This document shows, in pieces, positions 47,136 through 56,213 of a stretch of DNA of 64,000 nt; position 1 is the stretch's first letter; each line of letters begins with the position of its first letter. The notes under the pieces are model-generated. The model saw only the letters and a list, made by a program, of their open reading frames with translations. It did no database searches and was not told the origin of the DNA. Origin of the DNA: CAZYQW01 sp964649825 (GTDB taxonomy: Bacteria; Planctomycetota; B15-G4; JADJEK01). Made by a program: the position numbers and the translations under genes. The stretch is taken from assembly GCA_964649825.1 (NCBI GenBank), contig CAZYQW010000094.1, positions 1 through 64,000 of the forward strand. Direction: 5' to 3'.

Positions 47136-48383
47136 ATGGGAGTCGGAATCAGGTTGATCGGCCGTCTCGAGGGTTCGAAGTCGTCGCTCGACGCGCGTGA
47201 CGCGGTCCTGGCGTTCCTGAACGGGCGGTGCGAGCCGATGCTGCGGTCGCTCCACGCAGAGGGCGTGGACGAGCGGGTGATGGCGTACGCGCTACTCCAC
47301 CCGGCCGCCGAGAACATCGTCATCGACCTGTCGCGGCCGGGCCTCGTCGACGTCGACGCGAAAACGAGCACGCTCGGCCCCGGCTATCACGCCTTCGTGG
47401 TGACGCTGATTCGGGAGCTCGGCGACGCGGCGCAGATCGAGTGGGACCCGGCCCTCGGGTACGGCGACGAGACGCGGTACTTCGAGACGGGGAACCGCGA
47501 CGACATCGAGGCGCGGATGTTGGATTGGCTCGCGGCGCTCGCCACGCGGGTGCGTGACGACGTGGCGCGTGGCGTGTCCGGCTGTGCGATCAACCTGGCG
47601 TCCGATCATCGTTACTCGACCCCCGGCGCGGTGCGGACGCCGCTTGGTCCTCGTGACGAGCCGTGGCTCGAGGCCGTCGCGAAGGATCCGACGCGCGGGA
47701 TCGATCTGTTCCCGTGGTGGTCGGCCGGCGAGGGATTCGATTACCGGCTGGGTCGAGCGCTGACGCTGATGTGGAAGGACGTTCGCTGGCGCCGGCCGCT
47801 CAACGCGGGAGAACTCCGCGACCTCGAGGAGGTGCATCGCCTCCTGGCCGCGGCGTTCGCCATCGACGATCGAGGCGACCTGCCGTTCCGGGCGTGGGCC
47901 GAGGTCGTCGACGTGCTCGCGTTGGACGACGAGGTCAGCGCGAAGGTCCGCGCGCGGTCGAAGGACTCCGGCGAGGCCGAGATCGGCTACCGCCGCCACC
48001 CGGTCCGCGTCGCGATCGGCGGACACTGGTCGCTCGAGATCCCCGGTTCGTTCGCGGAGGCGTGGGACGAGGATGGGACGTGGACGGCGTTCGACGCGCG
48101 GGGCACCGTGCTCGCCTCGACGTACGCGATGAGCGCCGTCGAGGATCCCGAAGGCCTCCTCGACCGTTGGTATCCGAAGGGACCCGACACCGTGGTCCAC
48201 GAAGGTCGAGGCTGGCGCGGGCGCGCGACGTTCGCGCGCGAGGAGAGCGACACGGGATCGACGGACTGGTCGCTCCGCTCGCTCGCCATCGGGAAAGGCG
48301 GCATCGCGGCGCTGACGGTGATCGTCGGCGACGGCGCACAACGGGAGTGGGCGATGGAGTTGTGGCGTTCGCTCGAGGCATGA
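47136..48383 (+). CDS. Conserved hypothetical protein
   Basis: 415 residues with no family I recognise. No signal peptide or membrane segment. The first ~250 residues are mixed helix and strand with several invariant-looking spots (LHPAAENIVIDLSRPGLVD, FPWWSAGEGFDYRLGRAL). The last ~140 residues form a possible beta-rich domain (HWSLEIPGSFAEAWDEDGTW). It is the last gene of the aminotransferase-Rieske operon; a hairpin covers its stop codon. Confidence 0.6.
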   Translation: MGVGIRLIGRLEGSKSSLDARDAVLAFLNGRCEPMLRSLHAEGVDERVMAYALLHPAAENIVIDLSRPGLVDVDAKTSTLGPGYHAFVVTLIRELGDAAQIEWDPALGYGDETRYFETGNRDDIEARMLDWLAALATRVRDDVARGVSGCAINLASDHRYSTPGAVRTPLGPRDEPWLEAVAKDPTRGIDLFPWWSAGEGFDYRLGRALTLMWKDVRWRRPLNAGELRDLEEVHRLLAAAFAIDDRGDLPFRAWAEVVDVLALDDEVSAKVRARSKDSGEAEIGYRRHPVRVAIGGHWSLEIPGSFAEAWDEDGTWTAFDARGTVLASTYAMSAVEDPEGLLDRWYPKGPDTVVHEGRGWRGRATFAREESDTGSTDWSLRSLAIGKGGIAALTVIVGDGAQREWAMELWRSLEA

Positions 48384-48408
48384 GCCTCTCCACCGGAGAG
48401 GCTCATGC
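48378..48408 (+). terminator. Hairpin over the stop codon
   Basis: GCATGAGCCTCTCC pairs with GGAGAGGCTCATGC, 14 bp perfect, with a 3-base loop. The TGA stop lies inside the first arm. There is no T-run, so it could be a weak terminator, an mRNA-stabilising structure, or a two-way barrier with the convergent small gene. Confidence 0.5.
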
Positions 48409-48547
48409 GGCACTCAAGATTCCCAGGCACATCTCGACGGCCGGGGGCACGCTGATGACGCCGGATCGGCGTTCGCCATGAATGCCCCGACCGGTTCCTC
48501 CTTGGAGGTCCGGCTGGCGCCCGGCGACGTGCGAAGAGCTGTCCCGG

Positions 48548-48769
48548 CTATGGTCTCTTGTAGAGCGCCGCGTTCAGGATCGACCACAGGTGGATCAGCA
48601 GCGCGATGATGCCGGGCACGATCAGATACCAGAGCCAATAGCCGACCGCAGCGCCGACGAACATGAGCGCGGCCAGCAGGATCTTCCCCTGCAGGAGCTG
48701 GCCCAGGCCGGGAATGAAGAAGCTGCAGAGCGCCGCAATGACATTTCCGGCGGAGCCTGGGCTGGCCAT
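48548..48769 (-). CDS. Small membrane protein (TM2-like)
   Basis: 73 residues, AGGAGG ribosome binding site. Two hydrophobic helices: ALCSFFIPGLGQLLQGKILLAALMF and YLIVPGIIALLIHLWSI, with the PGLGQLLQG turn often seen in TM2-type proteins. The function is unknown. It and the downstream lipoprotein-like gene read in the same direction. Confidence 0.75.
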   Translation of the reverse strand: MASPGSAGNVIAALCSFFIPGLGQLLQGKILLAALMFVGAAVGYWLWYLIVPGIIALLIHLWSILNAALYKRP

Positions 48770-48878
48770 GCGGGATTCCTCCTCTTCGTGGGATTCGAGG
48801 TCTGGCGGTTCTGGGTCGATTCTCGGAACGACGTCGGACCGCGCGACCACGCCTCGGGGCGGCGGACCCGCCGTGCGC

Positions 48879-49076
48879 CTACTTCTTGTCGGTGGACTTC
48901 TCGACCTTGTCGCCGATCTTGTCGGTGGCGTCCTCGATCTCGTCCCCCGCGTCCTCGATGGCGTCATCGATCTTCTCGCCGGCGTTCTCGGCGTCGCCGT
49001 TGCAGCCGGCGAACGCGAACGCCGAGCCGAGCAACAGCGCGAATGTCACGGAGCGGAACTTGGTGGGGGTAGTCAT
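48879..49076 (-). CDS. Small acidic lipoprotein
   Basis: 65 residues. Signal and lipobox LLGSAFAFAGC, then an amphipathic, acidic helix with repeating DDAIEDAGDEIEDATDKIGD. It resembles entericidin-like or small stress lipoproteins. It is likely anchored to the outer or inner membrane. The leader contains a five-copy RTTGG microsatellite. Confidence 0.65.
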   Translation of the reverse strand: MTTPTKFRSVTFALLLGSAFAFAGCNGDAENAGEKIDDAIEDAGDEIEDATDKIGDKVEKSTDKK

Positions 49077-49620
49077 GACTCGAACTCCAGGTTGGGTTGG
49101 ATTGGATTGGATTGGGGACGATTGGGACGGGGAGGATGAGATTGGATTCGCCGCGGCGGGACGCCGAGCAGGCGGCGAGCTTCCATTCGGTCCAGACGAC
49201 AACCGTCGGCCGGCGTCACGTGTCTACGAGGCTGGTTGCTCGTCGGCCTTTCCAATCTCATCGTGCTCGCGTTCGACATCCTGCCGTTTCTTGCCGCAGT
49301 GCTCCACGACCTTCCCACGGAGTTTGTTGCGATCGCCGAGCCACCGAACTCCGCGGCGCCCGTCGGAAGAGTGGAGTGCAACCCGTGTGCCGCGGCGGAG
49401 GCCGCGTCGACTCCGGTCCGAATCGCGCGCCGCACTCCGTCCGGGAGAGGGCCGGGAGAGGCTACGGACCCGGTTCTTTGTACAAACTGCTCGGATCCGG
49501 AGTTACGTTCTTCGTGGTTCCAACGCCCGCCGCTTCGGCACGTGAATCGCAGCCACGGGTTGCACGGGTTGTGATCACGAACCGGGTCGGTTTCGGGGCG
49601 TCGTCCCGCGGAGGTGGAGT
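49077..49620. other. Intergenic region with RTTGG repeats
   Basis: 544 bases between divergent small-protein genes. Apart from the RTTGG tandem array near the lipoprotein gene and the ribosome binding site of the downstream gene, nothing recognisable: no tRNA and no convincing small ORF. Confidence 0.4.
49091..49115. repeat. Five tandem RTTGG units
   Basis: GTTGG-GTTGG-ATTGG-ATTGG-ATTGG lies 15 bases before the lipoprotein ATG, i.e. within its mRNA leader. Such 5-bp tandem arrays can change in number by slippage and so vary expression. Confidence 0.8.
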
Positions 49621-49896
49621 ATGCAGCTCATCGACCTGTTGATTCTCCTGCTCATTGCCGGCGTGTGCGGCGCGGTCGGTCAATCGATCGCGGGCTTCTC
49701 GCGCGGAGGCTGCCTCGCCGCCATTGCGGTCGGCTTCATCGGCGCGTTGCTCGGAGTCTGGATCGCACGCGCGCTCGACCTCCCCTTGGTGTTTGCGGTC
49801 GACGTCGGCGGAACGGCCTTCCCGATCGTCTGGTCAATCGTCGGCAGCGCTCTGTTCGTCGCGCTCATCAGTTTGGTGACGCGCGGGGGGAAGTGA
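49621..49896 (+). CDS. GlsB/YeaQ/YmgE-like small membrane protein
   Basis: 91 residues, GGAGGTGG before the ATG. Three hydrophobic helices: LLILLLIAGVCGAVG, CLAAIAVGFIGALLGVWIARAL and FPIVWSIVGSALFVALISLV. The glycine pattern fits the GlsB/YeaQ stress-response or transglycosylase-associated family. Its last codons overlap the 3' end of the GT-C gene on the other strand. Confidence 0.8.
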   Translation: MQLIDLLILLLIAGVCGAVGQSIAGFSRGGCLAAIAVGFIGALLGVWIARALDLPLVFAVDVGGTAFPIVWSIVGSALFVALISLVTRGGK

Positions 49897-51411
49897 CCGA
49901 TCCGAGCGGGTGAGCCGCGGGGCGCGTTCCGTCCACGCGGCGCGTAGGGTCAGCGCGATCGTCACCGCGAGCAGGGCGAGCATCGTCGCCGTCCGTGCGT
50001 AATGGACCCGCTGGAAACCGTCGAGGAGGTTGGTCGCGAACGCGTGGTGGTGGAGCACGATCTGCGCGTAGAGGAGCACCTCGAGGACGATGACCGTCCC
50101 GATGAGCCACCGCCGCGCCGGCCGCGGCCCCGGCGTGGGTGCGATCATCGCGCAGAGGGCGGTGATCCAGACGATCCACTGGGGCGAGAAGAACTCGGAG
50201 AAGATCACCATGCACAGCGTCGCCGCGAGACAGCCGAGGAGGAACGAGTCGTTCCTGCGGAGGGGAAGGAGCGCGAGGAGCGCTCCGGGCAGGAGCTGCA
50301 GTACCTTGAACGCGAGCTCGAGCCGCGTGCGAAGCGCGCCGTCGACGATGGCCCACTGCTCGGGCGACGTCAGCGTGGTCAGGAGCGACGAGCGGTTCGG
50401 CTCGCGGACGTCCTTGTGCCAGTCGAAGACGAAGCGTACGGCTTCGACGCCGCCGCCGTTCCATACGTACGTGATCGTGAGGACGACGGCGACGACGCTC
50501 GCCAGCGCGAGGCCGGGGACCAGCACCGCACGCCGAAGCGACGTGGGGACCGAACTCCCCTCGCCCCGCATGCGTCGATAGTCGTGGGCGAAGAACAGGG
50601 GGGCGAGGACGATCGGAAACCACTTCGTCATCACGGCCAGGCCGAGCACGAACGCGGCGGCGGTCGGACGCGCCCGGAAATGGAGGAGGAAGGTGGTCAC
50701 GACCATGGTCGTGACGACGAGGTCGAACCGGTTGAAGCCGAAGTAGAGGCTCGCGGGGAGCAGGCTGAGCAGCGCGAACGTCGGGGGGGCTTCGAGCGTC
50801 CGGAGCGTGAGCACGAGGACGGCGAGGAGGGCGACGTACCAGATCGCCATCAGGGCGTGATGCAGGTCGGCGTAGCGCGGGTAGTTCCGCTTGATCTCGT
50901 CTTGCGCCGCGCGGATCTCGCGCCACGCATCGTCGAGCGCCGTCCTGACCTCGACCTCGTCTTGCGCCGTCCGGCGTACGAGCGGCGCGATCCACGCCGC
51001 GGCCGGTGAGTCGTCTCGGCCGCGCGCGCGGCCGTACGGCCGACGGTTCATCTCCTTGAAGAGCCGATCGGCCGCGCCGGGCTCGAGGCCCCCCCGCGCG
51101 AAGATGGCCTCGACGCGCTGCTTCGCGCCGAAGGGTTGGCCCCGCTTCACGTCGTGGTCGAAGAACAGGTAGGGCAGACCCATCATCCACGTCGTGAGCT
51201 GCGGGTACTCCGAGAACTCGTCGATGTAGGGCGTGCCGCCCGACGCGATCCACCGGCCGCGCTGCTGATACGCCTGGCGATCGTACGTGTCCTCGAGGAG
51301 ATGTGGCCAGGCGTCGCCTTGGGTCGACGCCCCTTCGTCGTGCAAGAGCAGGAGCGTGAGGGCGGCTCCGATCACGGCGGCGCCGGCGATCAGAGTGCCA
51401 CGCGCGCTCAA
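49834..51411 (-). CDS. Polyprenol-phosphate-mannose-type glycosyltransferase (GT87/DUF2029-like)
   Basis: 525 residues and about ten transmembrane helices; TTG start with GAGG upstream. The GT-C fold is suggested by the catalytic-type YIDEFSEYPQLTTWMMGLPYLFFDHD loop after the first helix and later FGFNRFDLVVTTMVVTTF. Members move mannose or other sugars from lipid-phosphate donors on the periplasmic side. It starts 4 bases after the end of mrp, so they are probably co-transcribed. Confidence 0.75.
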   Translation of the reverse strand: MSARGTLIAGAAVIGAALTLLLLHDEGASTQGDAWPHLLEDTYDRQAYQQRGRWIASGGTPYIDEFSEYPQLTTWMMGLPYLFFDHDVKRGQPFGAKQRVEAIFARGGLEPGAADRLFKEMNRRPYGRARGRDDSPAAAWIAPLVRRTAQDEVEVRTALDDAWREIRAAQDEIKRNYPRYADLHHALMAIWYVALLAVLVLTLRTLEAPPTFALLSLLPASLYFGFNRFDLVVTTMVVTTFLLHFRARPTAAAFVLGLAVMTKWFPIVLAPLFFAHDYRRMRGEGSSVPTSLRRAVLVPGLALASVVAVVLTITYVWNGGGVEAVRFVFDWHKDVREPNRSSLLTTLTSPEQWAIVDGALRTRLELAFKVLQLLPGALLALLPLRRNDSFLLGCLAATLCMVIFSEFFSPQWIVWITALCAMIAPTPGPRPARRWLIGTVIVLEVLLYAQIVLHHHAFATNLLDGFQRVHYARTATMLALLAVTIALTLRAAWTERAPRLTRSDRSLPPARHQTDERDEQSAADD

Positions 51412-51415
51412 GCGG

Positions 51416-52819
51416 TTACGCCTCGGCTTCGCGCGCGAGCGGCGCCCTCTCCCGCGCGGTTCGGCATGCGCCGCACTCGCACAGCCGCCGCAGCCGGCTG
51501 AACGTGTAGAGGCCCGTGTTGTGGTTGTCGCTCCAGTGGAACTGCAGCGCGTATCGCCCGGACTGCTCGATCTTCAGCGGTCGGACGTTGGGGTCGATGA
51601 ACTCGAGGATCGTCTTCCGCTTGCCGCTCTGCTCGTCGACGCACCCCGCGCACGCGCAGTGGAAACGCAGGAGTTGGAAGTTGTACTCGCTTCGGTGGCC
51701 GTCGTCCCACACGATGACGAGACGGTCGCCGTCGGCGTCCACCGCCGTTGGTTCGCCGGCCGCGGTCCCCTCCATCGCGACCGTGGAGAGAGCGGCGGCG
51801 ACGTTGGAGGCGAGCCGGAGGAACGCCTTCGCGGTCGCGCTGTTCGCGTCCGCGTCGACGGCAGGGCGGCCTTCGTCGCCGAGCGCCGCGAGCTCCGGCT
51901 CGATCGGGATCTCGCCGAGGAGCGGGACTCCCCAGGATGCGTACGGCTTCGCGCCGCCGCGCGGCCGGAAGATGTCGTGGCGCGTGTCGCAGGTGCCGCA
52001 GATGAAGTACGAGAGGTTCTCGATGACGCCGAGCACCGGGACGTTGACGGTGCCGAACATCTTCAACCCCTTGCGCGCGACCTCGGACGCGACTTCCTGC
52101 GGCGTGGTCACGATCACGGCGCCGGTCAGGTTCGCGGTCTGCGTCAGCGTGAGCTGGACGTCGCCCGTGCCCGGCGGGAGGTCGATGACCAGGTAGTCGA
52201 GCTCGCCCCAGTCGACCTTCGTCAGGAACTGTTGGATCAGACCGCTCGCCATCGGACCGCGCCAGACGACGGGGGTCTGGTCGTTGACGAGCATTCCCAT
52301 CGACATGAACTTGATTCCGTGAGCGGCGAACGGGAGAAGCTGTCCCTTCGGGTTCGTGCGCGGCTCGCCGCTGCCGCCGAGCATGCGAGCGACGGAAGGG
52401 CCGTAGACGTCGGCGTCCATCAGCCCCACGGTGGCGCCGCTCTTGGCCAGCGCCGCCGCGAGGTTGACGGCCACCGTCGACTTGCCGACGCCGCCCTTCC
52501 CCGATGCCACGGCGAGGACGTTCTTGACCCCGGGGAGCACCGGTCCGTTCGCCGCGCTGCTGGCGGAGCGCACGTTCGCCGTCATCTCGACGTGGACCTG
52601 CTCGACGCCGTCGAGGGCGCGGATCGCCGATTCGCACTGCGCGCGGAGCTGCTCCTTCACCGGGCAGGCCGGCGTCGTGAGCTCGACGACGACCGACACC
52701 TTCTTGCCGTCGATCGCCACCTTCTTGACGAATCCGAGGCTCACGATGTCCCGGTGGAGGTCGGGGTCCTCGACGGCGCGGAGTGCGTCCCTGACGTCGG
52801 CTTCCTGGATCGTGGCCAT
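51416..52819 (-). CDS. apbC: Mrp/ApbC Fe-S cluster carrier with fused DUF971 domain
   Basis: 467 residues. N-terminal DUF59/MIP18 domain (about 1-85; EDPDLHRDIVSLGFV). P-loop ATPase with Walker A SGKGGVGKST at 106-115, DADVYGPS and VIDLPPGTGDVQLT. The scaffold cysteines CGTC lie near residue 272. An extra C-terminal domain at about 365-455 with HCACAGCVDEQSG, DPNVRPLKIEQSG and LRRLCECGAC matches DUF971/GBBH-like N domains. Mrp proteins insert Fe-S clusters; fusion to DUF971 is found in several lineages. It leads the two-gene operon with the GT-C gene. Confidence 0.9.
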   Translation of the reverse strand: MATIQEADVRDALRAVEDPDLHRDIVSLGFVKKVAIDGKKVSVVVELTTPACPVKEQLRAQCESAIRALDGVEQVHVEMTANVRSASSAANGPVLPGVKNVLAVASGKGGVGKSTVAVNLAAALAKSGATVGLMDADVYGPSVARMLGGSGEPRTNPKGQLLPFAAHGIKFMSMGMLVNDQTPVVWRGPMASGLIQQFLTKVDWGELDYLVIDLPPGTGDVQLTLTQTANLTGAVIVTTPQEVASEVARKGLKMFGTVNVPVLGVIENLSYFICGTCDTRHDIFRPRGGAKPYASWGVPLLGEIPIEPELAALGDEGRPAVDADANSATAKAFLRLASNVAAALSTVAMEGTAAGEPTAVDADGDRLVIVWDDGHRSEYNFQLLRFHCACAGCVDEQSGKRKTILEFIDPNVRPLKIEQSGRYALQFHWSDNHNTGLYTFSRLRRLCECGACRTARERAPLAREAEA

Positions 52820-52921
52820 GACTTCGACTCCTCTCGCTTGTGAAGCGACCCGCCGCCCGTCATTGTCGCGGGCCGCGGGTCGAGCTTCTCTATAGCCGCA
52901 ATCGGTGATTCCGCACGCCGC

Positions 52922-54685
52922 TCAGGACATCGAGACTTTAATGCCGAGCCGCTCGCCGAGCCGCGCGTGCTGGCGCGCCATCTCGGCCGGCAGCTTGTCG
53001 CCGAACTTCGCGAAGTATTCGCCGATCCCGTCGTGCTCGACCTTCCATTCGTCCGCGTCGACCCGGAGGAGCTCGTTCATCGTGTCGGAGGTCACCCCCG
53101 CGCCGCGCGCGTTCAGCGCGTCCGCGGCCGGCACGTGTCCGATCGGCGTGTCGGTCGCCGCCCCGCGCCCTTCGCAGCGATCGACGATCCACTCGAGCAC
53201 GCGCATGTTCTGACCGAACCCCGGCCACAGGAACTTGCCGTCCTCGCCCTTGCGGAACCAGTTCACGTGGAAGATTTTCGGCAACTTGGCGCTCGTCTGC
53301 CCGATCTTCAGCCAGTGGCTCCAGTAGTCGCCCATGTTGTAGCCGCAGAACGGCAGCATGGCGAAGGGGTCGCGGCGCACCACGCCGACGGCGCCGGTCG
53401 CCGCCGCCGTGGTCTCCGATCCCATCGACGCGCCGACGAAGACGCCGTGGTTCCAGTCGAACGACTGGTACACGAGCGGCGCGGTCCGCTCGCGGCGGCC
53501 GCCGAAGATGAACGCGGAGATCGGCACGCCCTTCGGGTTGTCGACCTCGGCCGAAGCGCTCGGGCACTGCTTGATCGGCGCCGTGAACCGCGAGTTCGGG
53601 TGAGCGGCCTTCTCCTTCGAGGCCGGCGTCCACGGGTTCCCCTTCCAATCGGTCGCCCTGGCCGGCGGCGCGGAGAGGCCTTCCCACCACGGCTGGTCGT
53701 CCTCGGTCACGGCGGTGTTCGTGAAGATCGAGTTCTGGCGCAGCGACTCGAGGGCGTTGGGGTTCGTGTCCTTGCCGGTGCCCGGCGCGACGCCGAAGAA
53801 GCCGTTCTCCGGATTGATCGCGTAGAGGCGGCCGTCGTCGCCGAACTTCATCCACGCGATGTCGTCGCCGACCGTCCAGACCTTCCAACCCTCGTACTCG
53901 GCGGGCGGGACGAGCATCGCGAGGTTCGTCTTGCCGCACGCGCTCGGGAACGCGGCCGCGACGTACGTGGTCTTGCCCTGCGGGCTTTCGAGCCCGAGGA
54001 TCAGCATGTGCTCGGCGAGCCAACCTTCGTCGCGCGCCATCGTGCTCGCGATGCGCAGCGCGAAGCACTTCTTGCCGAGCAGGGCGTTGCCGCCGTAGCC
54101 TGATCCGACCGACCAGATCGTTCGGGTCTCGGGGAAGTGAAGGATGAAGCGGCGATCCGGATCGAGGTCGCCGATCGAGTGCAGCCCCTTGCAGAAGTCC
54201 GGAGAGTCGCCGAGGTGCTCGAGCGCGACGTTCCCCATGCGCGTCATGATCCGCATGTTCGCGACCACGTACGGGCTGTCGGTGACCTCGATTCCGACCT
54301 TGCTCATCGGCGAGCCGACGGGGCCCATGAGGTAGGGCACGACGTACATGGTCCGGCCCTTCATCGCACCCTTGAAGAGCGGTTCGACCTTGGCGCGGGC
54401 GGCCTGGGGCGACATCCAGTTGTTCGTGGGACCCGCGTCTTCCTCGCGTTCGGAGCAGATGAACGTCAGGTGCTCGACGCGGGCGACGTCACGTGGGTCG
54501 CTGCGATGGTAGTAGCACCCCGGCCACTTCTCCTGGTCGAGCTCCTGCAGCGTGCCCGTCTTCACCATCTCGGCCACCAGGGCCTGGTTCTCTGCCTCCG
54601 ACCCGTCGCACCAATGAATGGAGTCCGGCGTCGTCAGCTTGGCGACTTCTTTCACCCAAGACTCGAGCCCGCTGTTGTTCACCAT
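52922..54685 (-). CDS. pckG: Phosphoenolpyruvate carboxykinase, GTP type
   Basis: 587 residues from the ATG. Converts oxaloacetate and GTP into PEP, first step of gluconeogenesis. Kinase-1 loop with the reactive cysteine is FPSACGKTNLAM, then the metal region VGDDIAWMKFGDDGRL and GTP-side IFGGRRERTAPLVYQSFDWNHGV; residues NMRIMTRMG and GVSSDTMNELL are also usual. Length fits (about 600). An open frame continues further upstream but with noise composition. Confidence 0.94.
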   Translation of the reverse strand: MVNNSGLESWVKEVAKLTTPDSIHWCDGSEAENQALVAEMVKTGTLQELDQEKWPGCYYHRSDPRDVARVEHLTFICSEREEDAGPTNNWMSPQAARAKVEPLFKGAMKGRTMYVVPYLMGPVGSPMSKVGIEVTDSPYVVANMRIMTRMGNVALEHLGDSPDFCKGLHSIGDLDPDRRFILHFPETRTIWSVGSGYGGNALLGKKCFALRIASTMARDEGWLAEHMLILGLESPQGKTTYVAAAFPSACGKTNLAMLVPPAEYEGWKVWTVGDDIAWMKFGDDGRLYAINPENGFFGVAPGTGKDTNPNALESLRQNSIFTNTAVTEDDQPWWEGLSAPPARATDWKGNPWTPASKEKAAHPNSRFTAPIKQCPSASAEVDNPKGVPISAFIFGGRRERTAPLVYQSFDWNHGVFVGASMGSETTAAATGAVGVVRRDPFAMLPFCGYNMGDYWSHWLKIGQTSAKLPKIFHVNWFRKGEDGKFLWPGFGQNMRVLEWIVDRCEGRGAATDTPIGHVPAADALNARGAGVTSDTMNELLRVDADEWKVEHDGIGEYFAKFGDKLPAEMARQHARLGERLGIKVSMS

Positions 54686-55043
54686 GTCTCTATCGGTTCC
54701 GCGTTGATGGCCGTATGCGCTGCGCAGGGCCGAGCCCGATTCGCGCGATGCACCCGTCATCGCCCGAGCCCTGGCGCCCACGGCGAGATGGAGACGGGTT
54801 GGGAAACGGAGCAGTTTGCCAGATCCCCGATGACCAGGAAAGGGACAAAACGTCGCAGGACTCCGGCGCGGCCGGGCACGAAGGCGCGGCCTTCCACTGC
54901 GACCCGCGGCGGGGCCGCGCGACGTTTTTCGGGAATTCCTTGTCTCATCGGCGACCAGAGAGAACCCTGAGGAGCAGGGGAACGACGGCCGAGCGGGAAC
55001 GAGTGTCGAGAGCTCCCGTGGTGCGGAGGTGCGTTTGGTCCAG
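54686..55043. other. Divergent intergenic region
   Basis: 358 bases between pckG and the serine-hydrolase-like gene. I see no repeat or small gene. A GGAGGT at 55025 is the presumed ribosome binding site for the right-hand gene. Confidence 0.4.
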
Positions 55044-56213
55044 ATGGTACGGTTGGTGTCGCTGGTGTGCTCCGGGCTGGCCGCGGTCGGGCTGGGCGGC
55101 GACGCCGGTCCTGAACTCGAGGCGGCGGAGATTCGGAGCGGGCGGCCGTCGGCGCGGATCGACGCTCTCATGGCCGAGCATGCCTCGAACGACGCGCCCG
55201 GTGCGGCGGTCCTGGTCGTGCGTGGAGAGGAGGTCGTCCACGCGGCGGGCTACGGCCTGGCGAACCTCGCGACCGGCGAGAGGATCACGCCGAGGACCGT
55301 GTTCGGCATCGGCGCGATGACCATGCCGTTCACGAGCCTGGCCGTCCTGATGCTCGCGGAGCAGCGGCTCATCCACCTCGACGACTCGGTCTCGCGGTAC
55401 GTCCCGGAGCTGAAACGGCGCTTTGGCACCGCAATCACGATCCGACAGCTCCTGAACCATACGTCGGGGCTCCCCGACTACTACGCATCGATGGACTCGC
55501 TCTTTCCGAAGGTGAAGGTGCGCAGCCGCTACGGGAACGAGGTGAAGCGGCTGACCATGCCGACGAACGCGGACGGCGCGGACGCCCTCTATCAATGGGG
55601 AGCGCCCGAGTTCCCGCCGGGCTCCGATTTCCGCTATCACCATTGCGGCTACGAGATGCTCGCGCTCGTCATCGAGCGCGTGACCGATCAGAGGTACGCC
55701 GACGTCCTCGCCGAGAAGGTGTTCGACCGGCTCGGCATGACCGCCACGTTCGTCGCCGACGGTGCCGCGGGAGTGATCGTGCATCGCGCCTACGACTATC
55801 ACCCGGAGGAGGACGGCTACGCGCGCAGCGACTACCGCCGGATGATGTACATGATGGGGGCGCAAGGGATCCACTCGTCCCTCGAGGACCTGTCGCGCTG
55901 GGTGCGGGCGCTCGACTCCGATCACCTGGTACCGGAGGAGTTCGCCAGCGAGGTCTACGCGCCGAGCGCGCTCGCGGACGGGCGGCGGTTCGACTACGGG
56001 CTCGGGTGGCGCATCGGGGTGCACGCCGGGCATCGCCGCGTCTTCCACGAGGGCGATCGATTCGGGTTCCGGTCCGTGATCGCGCGCCATCCCGAACTGG
56101 GTGTCACCGTCGTGATCCTCGCCAACCGCGACGATTGCGATCCGCTTCGCCTCGTCGACTCGATCGTCGACTGTTACCTGCCCGCCGCCGACGGGGGCGA
56201 AAGGAACCCATGA
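55044..56213 (+). CDS. Degenerate class C beta-lactamase-fold (serine hydrolase) protein
   Basis: 389 residues from this ATG; a TTG at 55035 is closer to GGAGGT at 55025-55030 and may be the real start. A signal segment (MVRLVSLVCSGLAAVGLGG) leads into a class C/D-alanine carboxypeptidase fold. In the SxxK position the sequence is A91-M-T-M94 (GIGAMTMPFTS), so nucleophile and lysine are both lost. The YxN motif is Y198-H-H200. HxG is kept as H335-E-G337. The rest is well conserved (RQLLNHTSGLPDYYAS, GWRIGVHAGHRRVFHEGD). It is likely a periplasmic pseudoenzyme that binds rather than cleaves. Its stop overlaps the next ATG by four bases, tying it to the selenoprotein. Confidence 0.8.
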   Translation: MVRLVSLVCSGLAAVGLGGDAGPELEAAEIRSGRPSARIDALMAEHASNDAPGAAVLVVRGEEVVHAAGYGLANLATGERITPRTVFGIGAMTMPFTSLAVLMLAEQRLIHLDDSVSRYVPELKRRFGTAITIRQLLNHTSGLPDYYASMDSLFPKVKVRSRYGNEVKRLTMPTNADGADALYQWGAPEFPPGSDFRYHHCGYEMLALVIERVTDQRYADVLAEKVFDRLGMTATFVADGAAGVIVHRAYDYHPEEDGYARSDYRRMMYMMGAQGIHSSLEDLSRWVRALDSDHLVPEEFASEVYAPSALADGRRFDYGLGWRIGVHAGHRRVFHEGDRFGFRSVIARHPELGVTVVILANRDDCDPLRLVDSIVDCYLPAADGGERNP

